In this document: positions 1 through 8,229 of the stretch, in pieces
How positions within the stretch are numbered: the stretch's first letter is position 1
Layout of the letters: each line of letters begins with the position of its first letter
NCBI GenBank assembly: GCA_020027655.1
Contig: JAHKKJ010000121.1
Span: 1 to 8,400, forward strand
Length of the DNA: 8,400 bases
Direction: 5' to 3'
DNA from: Deltaproteobacteria bacterium
Lineage (GTDB): Bacteria; Desulfobacterota; Binatia; UBA9968
The notes under the pieces: generated by a model
The model's input: the letters and a program-made list of their open reading frames with translations, nothing else
Databases searched by the model: none
Told to the model about the DNA's origin: nothing
Translations under genes and position numbers: made by a program

Positions 1-2
1 TC

Positions 3-1130
3 ACCCTCGGCCGAGTCTCCGTCTTTATCGCGCTTATGCTCGTTGTCGGCCGGCGCGTCTTTCCATGGTTGCTCTGGCAGATCGCCCGCACCGGCTCGCG
101 GGAACTTTTTACTCTGTGCGTTATTGCAGCCGCCGTGGGTATCGCCTACGGCTCCGCCGAGCTTTTCGGCGTCTCCTTCGCCCTCGGCGCCTTTTTCGCC
201 GGCATGGTGATGCGGGAGTCCCCGCTGAGCTATCGGGCTGCTGAAGAATCTTTGCCGCTGAGGGATGCGTTTTCGGTTCTGTTTTTTGTATCCGTGGGCA
301 TGCTGTTCGATCCCCACGTCCTGATTAGCGAGCCGATTCATGTAATCGTCGTCGTGGCGATCATTGTATTCGGCAAGTCACTGGCCGCCTTTTTTCTCGT
401 TCTGCTGTTCCGCTACCCGCTCAATACAGCGCTCACGGTATCGGCCAGCCTGGCACAGATCGGCGAGTTTTCTTTCATCCTGGCGAACTTGGGCGTTTCC
501 CTGGGGCTTCTTCCAACGGAAGGCCAGAGCCTCATTCTGGCGGGAGCAATCATCTCGATCGCGCTCAATCCGCTGGTCTTCCACGCCATCGAGCCTGCAC
601 AAGCCTGGATTCGAAGCCGCTCGAAACTTGCCCAAACCTTGGAACGTCCCGACGATCCCCTTGCGGTTCTGCCGATGACCGTTGACTTGACTCGCCTTAC
701 CGGCCAGGTCGTGTTGGTGGGCTATGGCCGCGTCGGCCGGCGCATCGGTGAAGCACTGACCGCGAATGGCATTTCTTTTGTCGTCGCCGAGGAGAATCGT
801 GGGATCGTCGAGAAATTGCGCGAGAGCGGCGTGCCCGCGGTTTCCGGCGATGCTTCCGAACCAACGGTTCTCATTCAAGCGCATATCCACCGAGCGCGCA
901 TGCTGGTGATCGCCACGCCGGATACGCTGGATGTGCGCCGCATGATCGAGATCGCGCGCACGGTCAACCCGCGCATCGAGACGGTGGTGCGCACGCACAG
1001 CGAGGAAGAGGCGGTGCTTCTCGAAAAAGAAAATGCCGGCAAAGTTTTCCTGGGCGAGCACGAGCTGGCGCGCAGTATGATCCAACACGTGCTCGACCGC
1101 TACGCCGCTGGAACTGAGCGGCATCACTAG
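3..1130 (+). CDS. ybaL: YbaL/KefB-type CPA2 cation:proton antiporter with RCK domain (5' end outside window)
   Basis: Inner-membrane monovalent cation/H+ antiporter of the CPA2 family, expected to exchange K+ for protons under control of a cytosolic nucleotide-binding domain. The frame is open from base 3, and the eleven codons before the ATG at 36 read on without a stop, so the real start lies upstream. Family members are roughly 550-570 residues, so about 190 are missing. The visible part (numbered from the ATG at 36) has hydrophobic helices at about 23-60, 78-96, 101-125, 131-155 and 163-186. It carries the very YbaL-like stretches FGVSFALGAFFAGM, LPLRDAF, FFVSVGMLFDP and SLAQIGEF. A linker of about 35 residues leads to an RCK/TrkA-N Rossmann domain at about 222-358, with GYGRVG at 229-234, acidic residues after the second strand (VVAEE), and the GDAS motif. 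No second (TrkA-C) domain follows, as is usual for YbaL. The match to E. coli YbaL/RosB is from memory. Transported ion and regulator are inferred. Confidence 0.92.
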   Translation, partial: TLGRVSVFIALMLVVGRRVFPWLLWQIARTGSRELFTLCVIAAAVGIAYGSAELFGVSFALGAFFAGMVMRESPLSYRAAEESLPLRDAFSVLFFVSVGMLFDPHVLISEPIHVIVVVAIIVFGKSLAAFFLVLLFRYPLNTALTVSASLAQIGEFSFILANLGVSLGLLPTEGQSLILAGAIISIALNPLVFHAIEPAQAWIRSRSKLAQTLERPDDPLAVLPMTVDLTRLTGQVVLVGYGRVGRRIGEALTANGISFVVAEENRGIVEKLRESGVPAVSGDASEPTVLIQAHIHRARMLVIATPDTLDVRRMIEIARTVNPRIETVVRTHSEEEAVLLEKENAGKVFLGEHELARSMIQHVLDRYAAGTERHH

Positions 1131-1223
1131 CGCCGCCGGCAAACCCTATTCCTATGCCAAACTTCGAGAAATGACAGAGTACGTGACAGCCAAATGACAT
1201 CGTAGCTTTCCGGGATGTTCTCA

Positions 1224-1252
1224 TTGACACCGTTTCACTGACGGCATAAGTT
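1224..1252 (+). promoter_or_regulatory. Putative sigma-70-type promoter for the M19 dipeptidase gene
   Basis: A perfect TTGACA (1224-1229) is followed after 17 bases by TAAGTT (1247-1252), which keeps the important TA...T positions of a -10 box. Transcription would start near 1259. This leaves about 60 bases of leader before the ATG at 1321 but almost none before the ATG at 1261, so it supports the later start. The rest of the 1131-1260 spacer shows no gene and no clear terminator for the antiporter gene. Confidence 0.45.
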
Positions 1253-1320
1253 TCCTACCGATGTGGACCAACCGCACGGCGAATGTTACTGTATGGCATG
1301 CCACAACGAATGGACTTCGA

Positions 1321-2649
1321 ATGTCACGTCATGCGCTCCACGCTCTGCTTTCCTTCGTCATTGCTATGATCACCGCTGGCCCTGGCTCGTCGACACTCGC
1401 GCAAACTTCCTCCGCCGAAGAAGCGCTGGTGAAAAAGGCCCGGGCGATCCACGAGAAGGTGATCACCCTGGACACTCACATCGATTTCTCTCCAGGTGAT
1501 CTAGTCGGTGAGCGAAATTACACGCAGCGCCTCGAGACCCAGTTCAACCTACCCAATATGATCGACGGCGGCCTTGATGCACTATTCTTTAGTATTTATG
1601 TCGGCCAAACGAGAGAAGCGCAGAATCCGGATGCATTCAAACCCGCGGGCTACGAGCGTGCCTACAAGCTCGCGGTTGAGAAATTCGATGCGGTCCTTCG
1701 CTTTACTCGCGAGATTGCGCCGGACAAGATCGAGCTGGCGCTCAATGCCGCCGACGTGCGCCGGATCAACGCGCAAGGAAAAAAAGTCGCCCTGATGGGC
1801 GTCGAGAACGGCTATACTATCGGCGAGGACATCGCCCGCGTCAAGGAATTCTACGATCGCGGTGCGCGCTACCTGTCGCTCACCCATAACGGCCACAATC
1901 AGCTCGCCGACTCGCAAACCGGCGAGCGCGATGGCTGGAAATGGAACGGGCTCTCGCCCCTCGGCAAGCAAGTTGTCGGCGAACTGAACCGCCTCGGAAT
2001 TATGGTCGACGTGTCCCACGCGTCCAAGCAGTCGATGATGCAAATGGCGGCGCTGTCCAGGGCGCCCATCATCGCGTCCCATTCTGCCCCCCGCGCGCTC
2101 TGCGATGTAAGCCGCAACATGGACGACGAGCAATTGCTGGCGCTGAAGCGAACCGGCGGCGTCATTCAGGTGTTCGCCTATAGCAGCTCCATCAAGACGA
2201 CGCGGCCCGATTCACCCGAACGCGCTGCGGCCCTCGCAGCCGCAAGGAAAGAACACAATCTGCCCGAGCCAACCGGGCCCGGCCAACCCGCGCGCTTCCA
2301 AGCAGCGCTCAAAAAACTGTCGGCCGATGGCCGCGCGGAATACGAAAAGCAACTCGCCGAAATCGACAAGCAACACCCCGGCGATCCGCCCGCCAACCTC
2401 AAGGACTTCGTCGACCATATCGACTACGCCGTCAGGCTCATCGGTATCGACCACGTCGGCATCGCATCCGACTTCGACGGCGGCGGCGGCGTCATCGGCT
2501 GGAACGACGCCAGCGAAACCTTCAACGTGACGCTGGAGCTTGTCCGCCGCGGCTATACTGAACAGCAAATAGAAAAACTCTGGGGCGGCAACCTGCTTAG
2601 AGTGATGGACGCAGTGCAGCGGATCGCGGGGGAACTGCAGAAAAATTGA
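1321..2649 (+). CDS. Exported M19 membrane dipeptidase (renal dipeptidase family)
   Basis: Binuclear zinc amidohydrolase of family M19, expected to cleave dipeptides (often including D-amino-acid or dehydro forms) in the periplasm. From the ATG at 1321 the protein has 442 residues and a classic signal peptide: MSRH, a hydrophobic stretch ALHALLSFVIAMITAG, then a likely cut after TLA (near residue 27). An in-frame ATG at 1261 would add 20 polar residues in front and spoil the signal, so I prefer 1321; neither has a strong ribosome site. Family ligands by alignment to renal dipeptidase: H53 and D55 (DTHID), bridging E162 (GVENGY), H233 (DVSHAS) and H254 (ASHSAPR). Substrate-pocket residues are H189 (SLTHN), R265 (SRNMDD) and the Asp of SDFDGG (384-387). 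A charged, helix-like insertion lies at about 290-360, before the last strand. The protein looks complete and active; its true substrate is unknown. Next to the antiporter on the same strand, but probably transcribed separately. Confidence 0.9.
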   Translation: MSRHALHALLSFVIAMITAGPGSSTLAQTSSAEEALVKKARAIHEKVITLDTHIDFSPGDLVGERNYTQRLETQFNLPNMIDGGLDALFFSIYVGQTREAQNPDAFKPAGYERAYKLAVEKFDAVLRFTREIAPDKIELALNAADVRRINAQGKKVALMGVENGYTIGEDIARVKEFYDRGARYLSLTHNGHNQLADSQTGERDGWKWNGLSPLGKQVVGELNRLGIMVDVSHASKQSMMQMAALSRAPIIASHSAPRALCDVSRNMDDEQLLALKRTGGVIQVFAYSSSIKTTRPDSPERAAALAAARKEHNLPEPTGPGQPARFQAALKKLSADGRAEYEKQLAEIDKQHPGDPPANLKDFVDHIDYAVRLIGIDHVGIASDFDGGGGVIGWNDASETFNVTLELVRRGYTEQQIEKLWGGNLLRVMDAVQRIAGELQKN

Positions 2650-2824
2650 AGTTTTCTGCGTTCTCGATTCGATAGACGTACAGGATTGAATGGTGTCGCG
2701 GCCACGGATTTGCTTTGTCTATCAGCAACGAAAGCCACCACTACCAGCTCACCAAAGACAAGTTTGTTGCAGAATGGTGGCCGTCTGATTGTGGCACCGC
2801 TCCTTTTCGCTCGGATGCCTCCTC

Positions 2825-5233
2825 TTACCGCAATACCTCCCGTGCCGTGAGATCCTTGAGCTGCGCACTTGACATCTCCAATAGTTCTCCAAAGACCGCT
2901 TCATTGTCTTCACCCGCGGAGTGAGCGATTTCGTCACGGCAGACATCGCTTGCCGCCAGCCGCACGGACGGTCCGGCGCGAGTCACCCAGCCGACTTGCG
3001 GGAGGTAGACGTCCCGTGCGCAGCCGCGCTCGCGCAGATGGGGATCACGGTAGAGATCTTCCGCGGTCTGCACAACGCCCGCTGCGATTCCGTCCCGCTG
3101 CAAGATCAACATGACCTGATGCGGAGTGTGCTGCGCTGTCCACGATTCGACTAGCGCATCGAGTTCCTTGCGATTGGCAAGGCGTGCGGGAAGATCGACG
3201 AAGCGCGGATCCGCAGCCCATTCACGATGCCCTGCGATTTCATAGAATCGTACCCACTCTTCTTGCGTCTCAACAGAGATGACGCACCAACGGTCGTCAC
3301 CCCGGCAACGATAGCAGCCGTGAGGCGCGGCCAAAGGACTAAAATTCCCCTGAGGCTCCGGTTCGCGGTCATTGATAAGCAGTTCCAAGAAAGCCGGACC
3401 AAGCATGGAGGCCGCAGTTTCCGCCTGGGAGATATCGATGTATTGGCCTTTACCGGTTTGGGCGCGGTAGTGCAGCGCAGCCAGTATGGCGAGGGCACCG
3501 TAAGAGGGTGCGACGTAGTCGGGAAATGCTGTCTGGCAGGCCGCGCCGGGCCGCTCGACTTCCGGGTCGCGCCAGAGGTAAGTCATTCCCGAGAAGGCCA
3601 TAAGGATCGGGCCAAAGCTGACAAAATCGCGCCGCGGTCCTGTCTGGCCGAATGCCTGTAGACTCGCCATGATGATATCTTCGCGAACTTCCTTCATGCG
3701 CGGATAATCCAATCCCCAGCTCGCCATGACCCGCGCGCTGAAGTTCTCGGCGACGACGTCTGACAAGGCAATCAGTCTCTTGGCGAGCGCCAGCCCTTCC
3801 GGATGTTTCATATTGATGGCGATTCGCTTTTTGTTGCGATGGCTTTCCAGGTCAGAGGCGATCTGGAACCGCTGGCCGCGTTGCGGGCTGCGTACAGTTC
3901 GACCGGCTTCAACGGTGATGACTTGGGCCCCATGTTCGGCCAGCAAACTTCCCAGGGCCGGCCCGACGATGCCGGTGGGAAAACTGAGAACTCGAATGCC
4001 GGCAAAAGGCAATGAATGAGACGCCCGTTCCGATGAGCGGCGAAGCGCTTCCAGCCACGGTGAGGATTTTGCAAATTCGTTGGTGATTGCCTGTTGATGT
4101 TCTCCAAGTAGCGGAGCTCCCCGCTCGATGCGCCAGGGACTTTCGGAAAACTTGTAAGGATCGCCGGGAAAGCGATGCCGCCCGAGATATGAATGATCGA
4201 CTTCGACGACGTATTTGCGATGTTGCGTCTGCGGGTCATCCAAGAAAGCGCTGGGCGAATTGATGGGCGATGCGGCCAACCGATGGGATTGAAACTCCTC
4301 GAAGAATGTTTTCGCATCCGAGGTCAAGGTGCGCGCCTCGATAATTCGGTCAAGAACCGGCCGCAACGGATGGCGGTTCTGGACGTTTTCGAGTTTCGGG
4401 TCCATAAGCTCTGCCGGGTTTCCCAACCACTCGACCAGACGCTTCCAGTGGTCCGGCTGATTGCAAAAGATCCTCGCGTATCCGTCCTTGCATTTGTAGG
4501 TCTCTGCCACGGTTGTCGATTGACTGTGGCCCGTGCGTTCCGGAATCTCGCCCGTCACGCTGTACCGCGTGATGATTCTGAGGAAGGGATCAGCGACGAG
4601 GACATCCTGCAGAGAAACTTCCACGTGGTCGCCACGGCCCGTAAAGCGCCGGTTGTAGAGCGCCACAAGAGTTCCGAAAGCTGCGTGAACCGAGCCTAGA
4701 TGGTACGCAACGTCACATGGACCCATGAGCGGCGCACGCTGCGGCTGGCCACAGAGATTCATCAAACCACCCATAGCGAACGCAACAATGTTGGGTGCCT
4801 TGAAGTCGCGATAAGGTCCCGTGAGTCCAAAGCCGGTTATCGAGGTCAGGACCAGCGACGGGCGGATAACCTGCAGCGCCCGGTAACCGATACCGATCCG
4901 ATCCAGATATCCAGGTGGCCGATCTTCAATCAATACGTCGGCGTTCGCTACCAGAGCGCGGAATGTGGTTTGCCCTTGGACGGTTTCGAGGTCGAGGACG
5001 ATACCCTTCTTATTCGTGTGATACCCAGCAAATGACAAGCTGCCGCCAGGATGCACGATATCATTTTTGAACGGCCCTTCGCGCCGCATGGGATCGCCGG
5101 CGGGCGGCTCGATGAGAATCACCTCCGCGCCTAAGTTGGCGAGGAGCATACCACAGTAGCCTCCCATGCGGCCGGCGAGGTCGAGAACACGCAACCCGGA
5201 GAGCGCGCCAGAGGAATTCAATTCAACAGGCAT
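2825..5233 (-). CDS. Tandem two-domain class III (CaiB/BaiF) CoA-transferase
   Basis: Cytosolic protein of 802 residues, twice the usual 380-430 of formyl-CoA-transferase/CaiB relatives, which move CoA between carboxylic acids through an aspartyl-CoA intermediate. Domain 1 spans about 12-385 and domain 2 about 408-780, with a linker between. Both repeat the family landmarks: GLRVLDL and GIRVLSF near their starts, NKKGIVLDL and NKKRIAINM, GFGLTGPYRDF and AFGQTGPRRDF, TGRGDHVEVS and TGKGQYIDIS. In domain 2 the catalytic aspartate is D572 (FPDYVAPSYGA). In domain 1 the aligned residue is Y177 (VAYHLGSVHAA), with D174 three residues earlier. Domain 1 may therefore be non-catalytic. DddD, the DMSP-converting enzyme, is a known tandem relative with its catalytic Asp in the second half, but nothing here shows this protein is DddD. 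Last gene of the minus-strand run, starting 24 bases after the upstream stop with no strong Shine-Dalgarno. Family is certain; acid substrates are unknown. Confidence 0.9.
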   Translation of the reverse strand: MPVELNSSGALSGLRVLDLAGRMGGYCGMLLANLGAEVILIEPPAGDPMRREGPFKNDIVHPGGSLSFAGYHTNKKGIVLDLETVQGQTTFRALVANADVLIEDRPPGYLDRIGIGYRALQVIRPSLVLTSITGFGLTGPYRDFKAPNIVAFAMGGLMNLCGQPQRAPLMGPCDVAYHLGSVHAAFGTLVALYNRRFTGRGDHVEVSLQDVLVADPFLRIITRYSVTGEIPERTGHSQSTTVAETYKCKDGYARIFCNQPDHWKRLVEWLGNPAELMDPKLENVQNRHPLRPVLDRIIEARTLTSDAKTFFEEFQSHRLAASPINSPSAFLDDPQTQHRKYVVEVDHSYLGRHRFPGDPYKFSESPWRIERGAPLLGEHQQAITNEFAKSSPWLEALRRSSERASHSLPFAGIRVLSFPTGIVGPALGSLLAEHGAQVITVEAGRTVRSPQRGQRFQIASDLESHRNKKRIAINMKHPEGLALAKRLIALSDVVAENFSARVMASWGLDYPRMKEVREDIIMASLQAFGQTGPRRDFVSFGPILMAFSGMTYLWRDPEVERPGAACQTAFPDYVAPSYGALAILAALHYRAQTGKGQYIDISQAETAASMLGPAFLELLINDREPEPQGNFSPLAAPHGCYRCRGDDRWCVISVETQEEWVRFYEIAGHREWAADPRFVDLPARLANRKELDALVESWTAQHTPHQVMLILQRDGIAAGVVQTAEDLYRDPHLRERGCARDVYLPQVGWVTRAGPSVRLAASDVCRDEIAHSAGEDNEAVFGELLEMSSAQLKDLTAREVLR

Positions 5234-5257
5234 TTTAGAGTCGGTTAATGGATGATT

Positions 5258-6766
5258 CTACTGCTTAGGGATGGAAGTGAGCTTTCCACTGCTATCGTAT
5301 ACTTCGACCGGACCATAGGGTTCCAAGACGGATTGAATCTTTAGACCGTCACCCACCGCGACAAGCTGCATCGTATCGGGGTCGAGATACTTGCGAGCCA
5401 CCCGCTGCACGTCCTCCGCAGTCACCGCCATGATCTTGCCTGGGTAGGTATCCCAATAGTCCTCCGGCAGGCGAAACTGTACGCGCGAAGCCGCAAGCCC
5501 TAGGATCGCCGTCGGCTGTTCCAGCGACAGCGCAAAGCGCGCCGCGATGGCCCGTTTGCTGTCTTCCAATTCGGCGAGCGGAACGGTTTGGTCTCGGATC
5601 CGGCCAATCTCTTTGAAAAACTCTACGAGCGCTCCGGTGGTCACTTCCGTTCGCATGTTACCGCCTGCACGCCACGGTCCAGGGTAACGTAGAGCGCTAA
5701 AGTCGCTATAGACCCCGTAGGTGTAACCTTTCTCTTCGCGAAGGTTTAAGAACAACCGCCCCGAAACGCCGCCGCCGAGGATGTGGTTCATGACCACCAT
5801 AGGAATATAATCCGGACTGCGGCGCTCGATGGCGATATTGCCTAGCGCCACGGTTGTTTGGACTGAGTTCGGCCGGTGAACGAGATAAACCTTGCGCGAG
5901 GTGGCCGCAACAGGATTAGGAGGCCAGGTGCGTTTGACATCGTTTCGCTGCCAGCCGGCAAACCATTTTTCGAGCCGCGGGATGAGTTCTCGGGCGCGAA
6001 CATCGCCGGCGATCGCAAGCAGTGCATTTTGCGGCGCATAGCGTTCCCGATACCATCTCATGAGAGCTTCTTGAGTCAGCGCGTCTAAAGATTCAACCGT
6101 CGGAGAGACGGTGGCGGCGGGATGATCGCCGTAAACGGCGCGGTTGAAACGTTCATTGACGAGAAAGTTCGCCGCCGAACGTTGTTGACGGAGCTGGGCG
6201 CGCTGCCTTTGTTTCAGTTTCTCAAGCTCTTCCTGCGGAAAACTGGGATTGAGGAGCACGTCGACGGCCAGGGCAAACCAGGAATCGAAGTTGTCACTCA
6301 AACCCGAGGCGCTAAACACAACCTGGGAGGAGCCAAAGGACCCGGCAGCTCCCAGAGTCGCGCCCAGGCGGTCGATCTCTTCCGCGATCTGTAAGCTGGT
6401 GCGCGACTTCGTGCCTTCACGCAGCATTTGCGCCGTAACGTTAGCTAAGCCGGTCATGCTTGGCGGTTCGAACAGTGCCCCGGCGCCGCCAATACGCAAT
6501 TGCGCGAAAACCGAGGGCGTCCGGTGATCTTCCAGAATCAGCACGGTCAACCCATTTTGTAGTTTGGCTTCAACGGGTTTTGGTAGTTTGACCTGCAGCA
6601 CTTCCTCCGATAGCGGCGCTTTGTTTTTGCGCTCGACCTTGCTGCCCGGCGTTTCAATCGATTCCTGAGCTTTGAGCAGCGGCAGATTCGGGTCCAGGAA
6701 GGCGACACCCAAAACAAGGCAGGCAACGATGCACGCTGAATATCTTATGAGGGCTTTCCTACGCAT
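5258..6766 (-). CDS. M16B peptidase, non-catalytic partner subunit (zinc site lost)
   Basis: A 502-residue M16 (pitrilysin/insulinase) fold protein, probably exported. The N-terminus is MRRK, a hydrophobic stretch to about residue 24, and a possible signal-peptidase cut after LLKA (residue 33). The first M16 domain covers about 60-275 and the second about 290-490. Where catalytic members have HxxEH, this one has N109, A112 and Q113 (TGLANVTAQML). The distal glutamate region (RQRAQLRQQR, about 187-196) also lacks the EE pair, so it cannot bind zinc in the standard way. It keeps the Arg/Tyr pair that holds substrate in the second half: R343 and Y350 in LREEKGYTYG, preceded by GGGVSGRLF. In M16B heterodimers one subunit supplies zinc and the other the R/Y pair, so this should be the R/Y partner of the protein encoded 11 bases upstream. 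Substrate is unknown; periplasmic peptides are a reasonable guess. Confidence 0.92.
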   Translation of the reverse strand: MRRKALIRYSACIVACLVLGVAFLDPNLPLLKAQESIETPGSKVERKNKAPLSEEVLQVKLPKPVEAKLQNGLTVLILEDHRTPSVFAQLRIGGAGALFEPPSMTGLANVTAQMLREGTKSRTSLQIAEEIDRLGATLGAAGSFGSSQVVFSASGLSDNFDSWFALAVDVLLNPSFPQEELEKLKQRQRAQLRQQRSAANFLVNERFNRAVYGDHPAATVSPTVESLDALTQEALMRWYRERYAPQNALLAIAGDVRARELIPRLEKWFAGWQRNDVKRTWPPNPVAATSRKVYLVHRPNSVQTTVALGNIAIERRSPDYIPMVVMNHILGGGVSGRLFLNLREEKGYTYGVYSDFSALRYPGPWRAGGNMRTEVTTGALVEFFKEIGRIRDQTVPLAELEDSKRAIAARFALSLEQPTAILGLAASRVQFRLPEDYWDTYPGKIMAVTAEDVQRVARKYLDPDTMQLVAVGDGLKIQSVLEPYGPVEVYDSSGKLTSIPKQ

Positions 6767-6777
6767 GATCTTTGAAG

Positions 6778-8193
6778 CTAACGATCATCCAGTGCCGCTT
6801 TTGCTGCCGCGGGCTTGGGCATGGTAATAACGACGGTTCGTTGGGTCTCCTTCAAATAGGTGCGCGCAACCCGCTGTAGATCGCTTTTAGTCACTTGACT
6901 GTATTTTTGCTGCACTGAATTGATGAGCTGCGGATCGTTGTAATACACGGCGTAGTGACCGAAAGCGTTAGCCCTTGCCCGGGTGCTGTACCGTTGCTGG
7001 GCGCGCTGGCGGCGTAACTGCATTTGTACCTTGCTTAGCTCCCAATCGGCGATTTGCTCGTTCTGCAATCGTTCTATATCTTCGTAAATTAGTTTCTCCA
7101 GGGCTGCTAAATCGGTCCCAGGCCGAGCCGTAATGGAGAACCAAAAAAGCGACGGGCCGCGCCGCTCATCCGGCCCAGCGGAAGCGCTGAGCGCCACCTC
7201 CTTCTCCTTTATCAGCTTTTGATAGAGACGCGACGACACACCGCCCGATAGCACCTGTCCCAGCACTGAAAGCGCATACCAATCCGGCGTGTTGCCCGCC
7301 GGAATTTTATATACGATATCCAAGCGCGGAGTATGCGCGAAAGCATCCTCGATGATCTTGCGACGTTCAGTTTTCTGCTCCGGTTCGGCGACATCGGGTA
7401 CGGGCGGCGCTGGTTGCGCGGGGATACTTTCGAAGTATTTCTTGATCAACCTCAAGGCGACGTCCATCTGGAAGTCTCCTACCAACGATAGCACGGCATT
7501 ATTGGGCGCGTAGTAAATGCGAAAGAAATCCGCGGCGTCTTGAACCGTGGCGGCGTTTAGGTCTTCCATCGAGCCGATAACCGAATGCTGGTACGCGAAA
7601 TTGGCATAAGCGGTTGCGATCACCGCCTCGTGGGTTCTCCCATAGGGGCGGTTGTCGATGTTCTGCCGCCGCTCCTCTTGCACCGTTTGCCGCTGATTGT
7701 CGAGGTTGGGCTGCGTAATGTTCAGCGCGCGCATACGGTCCGCCTCGAGAAAAATCCCGAGCTCCAACTGGTTCGCCGGCAAGGTCTCAAAGTAGTTGGT
7801 CCGGTCGGCGTTGGTGGTGCCGTTGGCGCTGCCGCCGTTGTTTTGCACCAGAATAAAGTGCTCCCCCTTGCCAACATTCTCCGACCCCTGAAACAGCATA
7901 TGCTCGAACAGATGGGCGAAGCCGGTCCGTCCCGGCCGCTCGTCGCGTGAGCCGACATTGTAGGTGACACAGATGGAATAGGTCGGCGCGCTATGATCCA
8001 GGGCGAGGATGACCCTGAGACCGTTGTTCAGTCTAAATTCTTTGAAGGCGACGTCAAAGGACTTGGTTAACTTAGGGACGGTCTGATTAGACTCGGATTC
8101 CGCGCTCTCAAGCAGGGTGCCCGTAACAATCGATGCCAGCACGATCAACCCCGCTACAAAAGATTTTGCTGTTTTCACTGGCTGTTCGTGCAT
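6778..8193 (-). CDS. M16B zinc metallopeptidase, catalytic subunit
   Basis: A 471-residue M16 peptidase and first gene of the minus-strand operon. Residues 7-28 (basic start, then SFVAGLIVLASIVTGTLL) look like a signal peptide or uncleaved anchor; the cleavage site is not clear. The inverted zinc motif is intact: H94, E97 and H98 in GFAHLFEHMLFQGS, with the third ligand E174 in VQEERRQNIDNRPYG, 76 residues on, the usual spacing. NNGGSANGTTNADRTNYFE (118-136) is the typical strand segment after it. The second domain begins near 285, and GGVSSRLYQKL (317-327) matches the partner's GGGVSGRLF. In the place of the R/Y substrate-binding pair it has I328 and L335 (LIKEKEVALS). It therefore lacks exactly what the downstream protein supplies, which points to an obligate heterodimer. 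A Pro/Glu-rich segment (about 258-275) links the halves. No strong Shine-Dalgarno is seen before the ATG. Confidence 0.94.
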   Translation of the reverse strand: MHEQPVKTAKSFVAGLIVLASIVTGTLLESAESESNQTVPKLTKSFDVAFKEFRLNNGLRVILALDHSAPTYSICVTYNVGSRDERPGRTGFAHLFEHMLFQGSENVGKGEHFILVQNNGGSANGTTNADRTNYFETLPANQLELGIFLEADRMRALNITQPNLDNQRQTVQEERRQNIDNRPYGRTHEAVIATAYANFAYQHSVIGSMEDLNAATVQDAADFFRIYYAPNNAVLSLVGDFQMDVALRLIKKYFESIPAQPAPPVPDVAEPEQKTERRKIIEDAFAHTPRLDIVYKIPAGNTPDWYALSVLGQVLSGGVSSRLYQKLIKEKEVALSASAGPDERRGPSLFWFSITARPGTDLAALEKLIYEDIERLQNEQIADWELSKVQMQLRRQRAQQRYSTRARANAFGHYAVYYNDPQLINSVQQKYSQVTKSDLQRVARTYLKETQRTVVITMPKPAAAKAALDDR

Positions 8194-8229
8194 TGCGCCA
8201 ACTTCGAGTTATCCGACGTTCGATATAGC

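Noticed and set aside
378..1142. 254-codon open frame on the minus strand inside the antiporter gene
   Set aside because: It overlaps a strongly recognised gene. Its translation has no recognisable motif and the shape of a GC-rich shadow frame.
1582..2133. 183-codon minus-strand open frame within the dipeptidase gene
   Set aside because: Antisense shadow of conserved M19 motifs, with no ribosome site or family resemblance.
2699..2783. Inverted repeats in the convergent spacer (GCCACCA 2734-2740 with TGGTGGC 2775-2781; CGGCCAC 2699-2705 with GTGGCCG 2777-2783) as a shared terminator
   Set aside because: Arms are only 7 bases, loops are 34 and more bases, the pairings compete, and no T-run follows on either strand. 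This is not a convincing intrinsic terminator.
4193..4699. 168-codon plus-strand open frame within the CoA-transferase gene
   Set aside because: Lies wholly inside domain 1 on the opposite strand. The composition is shadow-like and no motif is seen.
2825..5233. Assigning the tandem CoA-transferase as DddD (DMSP to DMS)
   Set aside because: Only the two-domain layout and position of the catalytic Asp are shared. No neighbouring DMSP transporter or downstream ddd genes are seen, and no substrate-specific residues could be confirmed.
6719..6730. Lipobox-like IVAC (residues 13-16) in the non-catalytic M16B protein, which would make it a lipoprotein
   Set aside because: The hydrophobic run before the Cys is too short for a normal lipoprotein signal, and a better signal-peptidase I site follows at LLKA.
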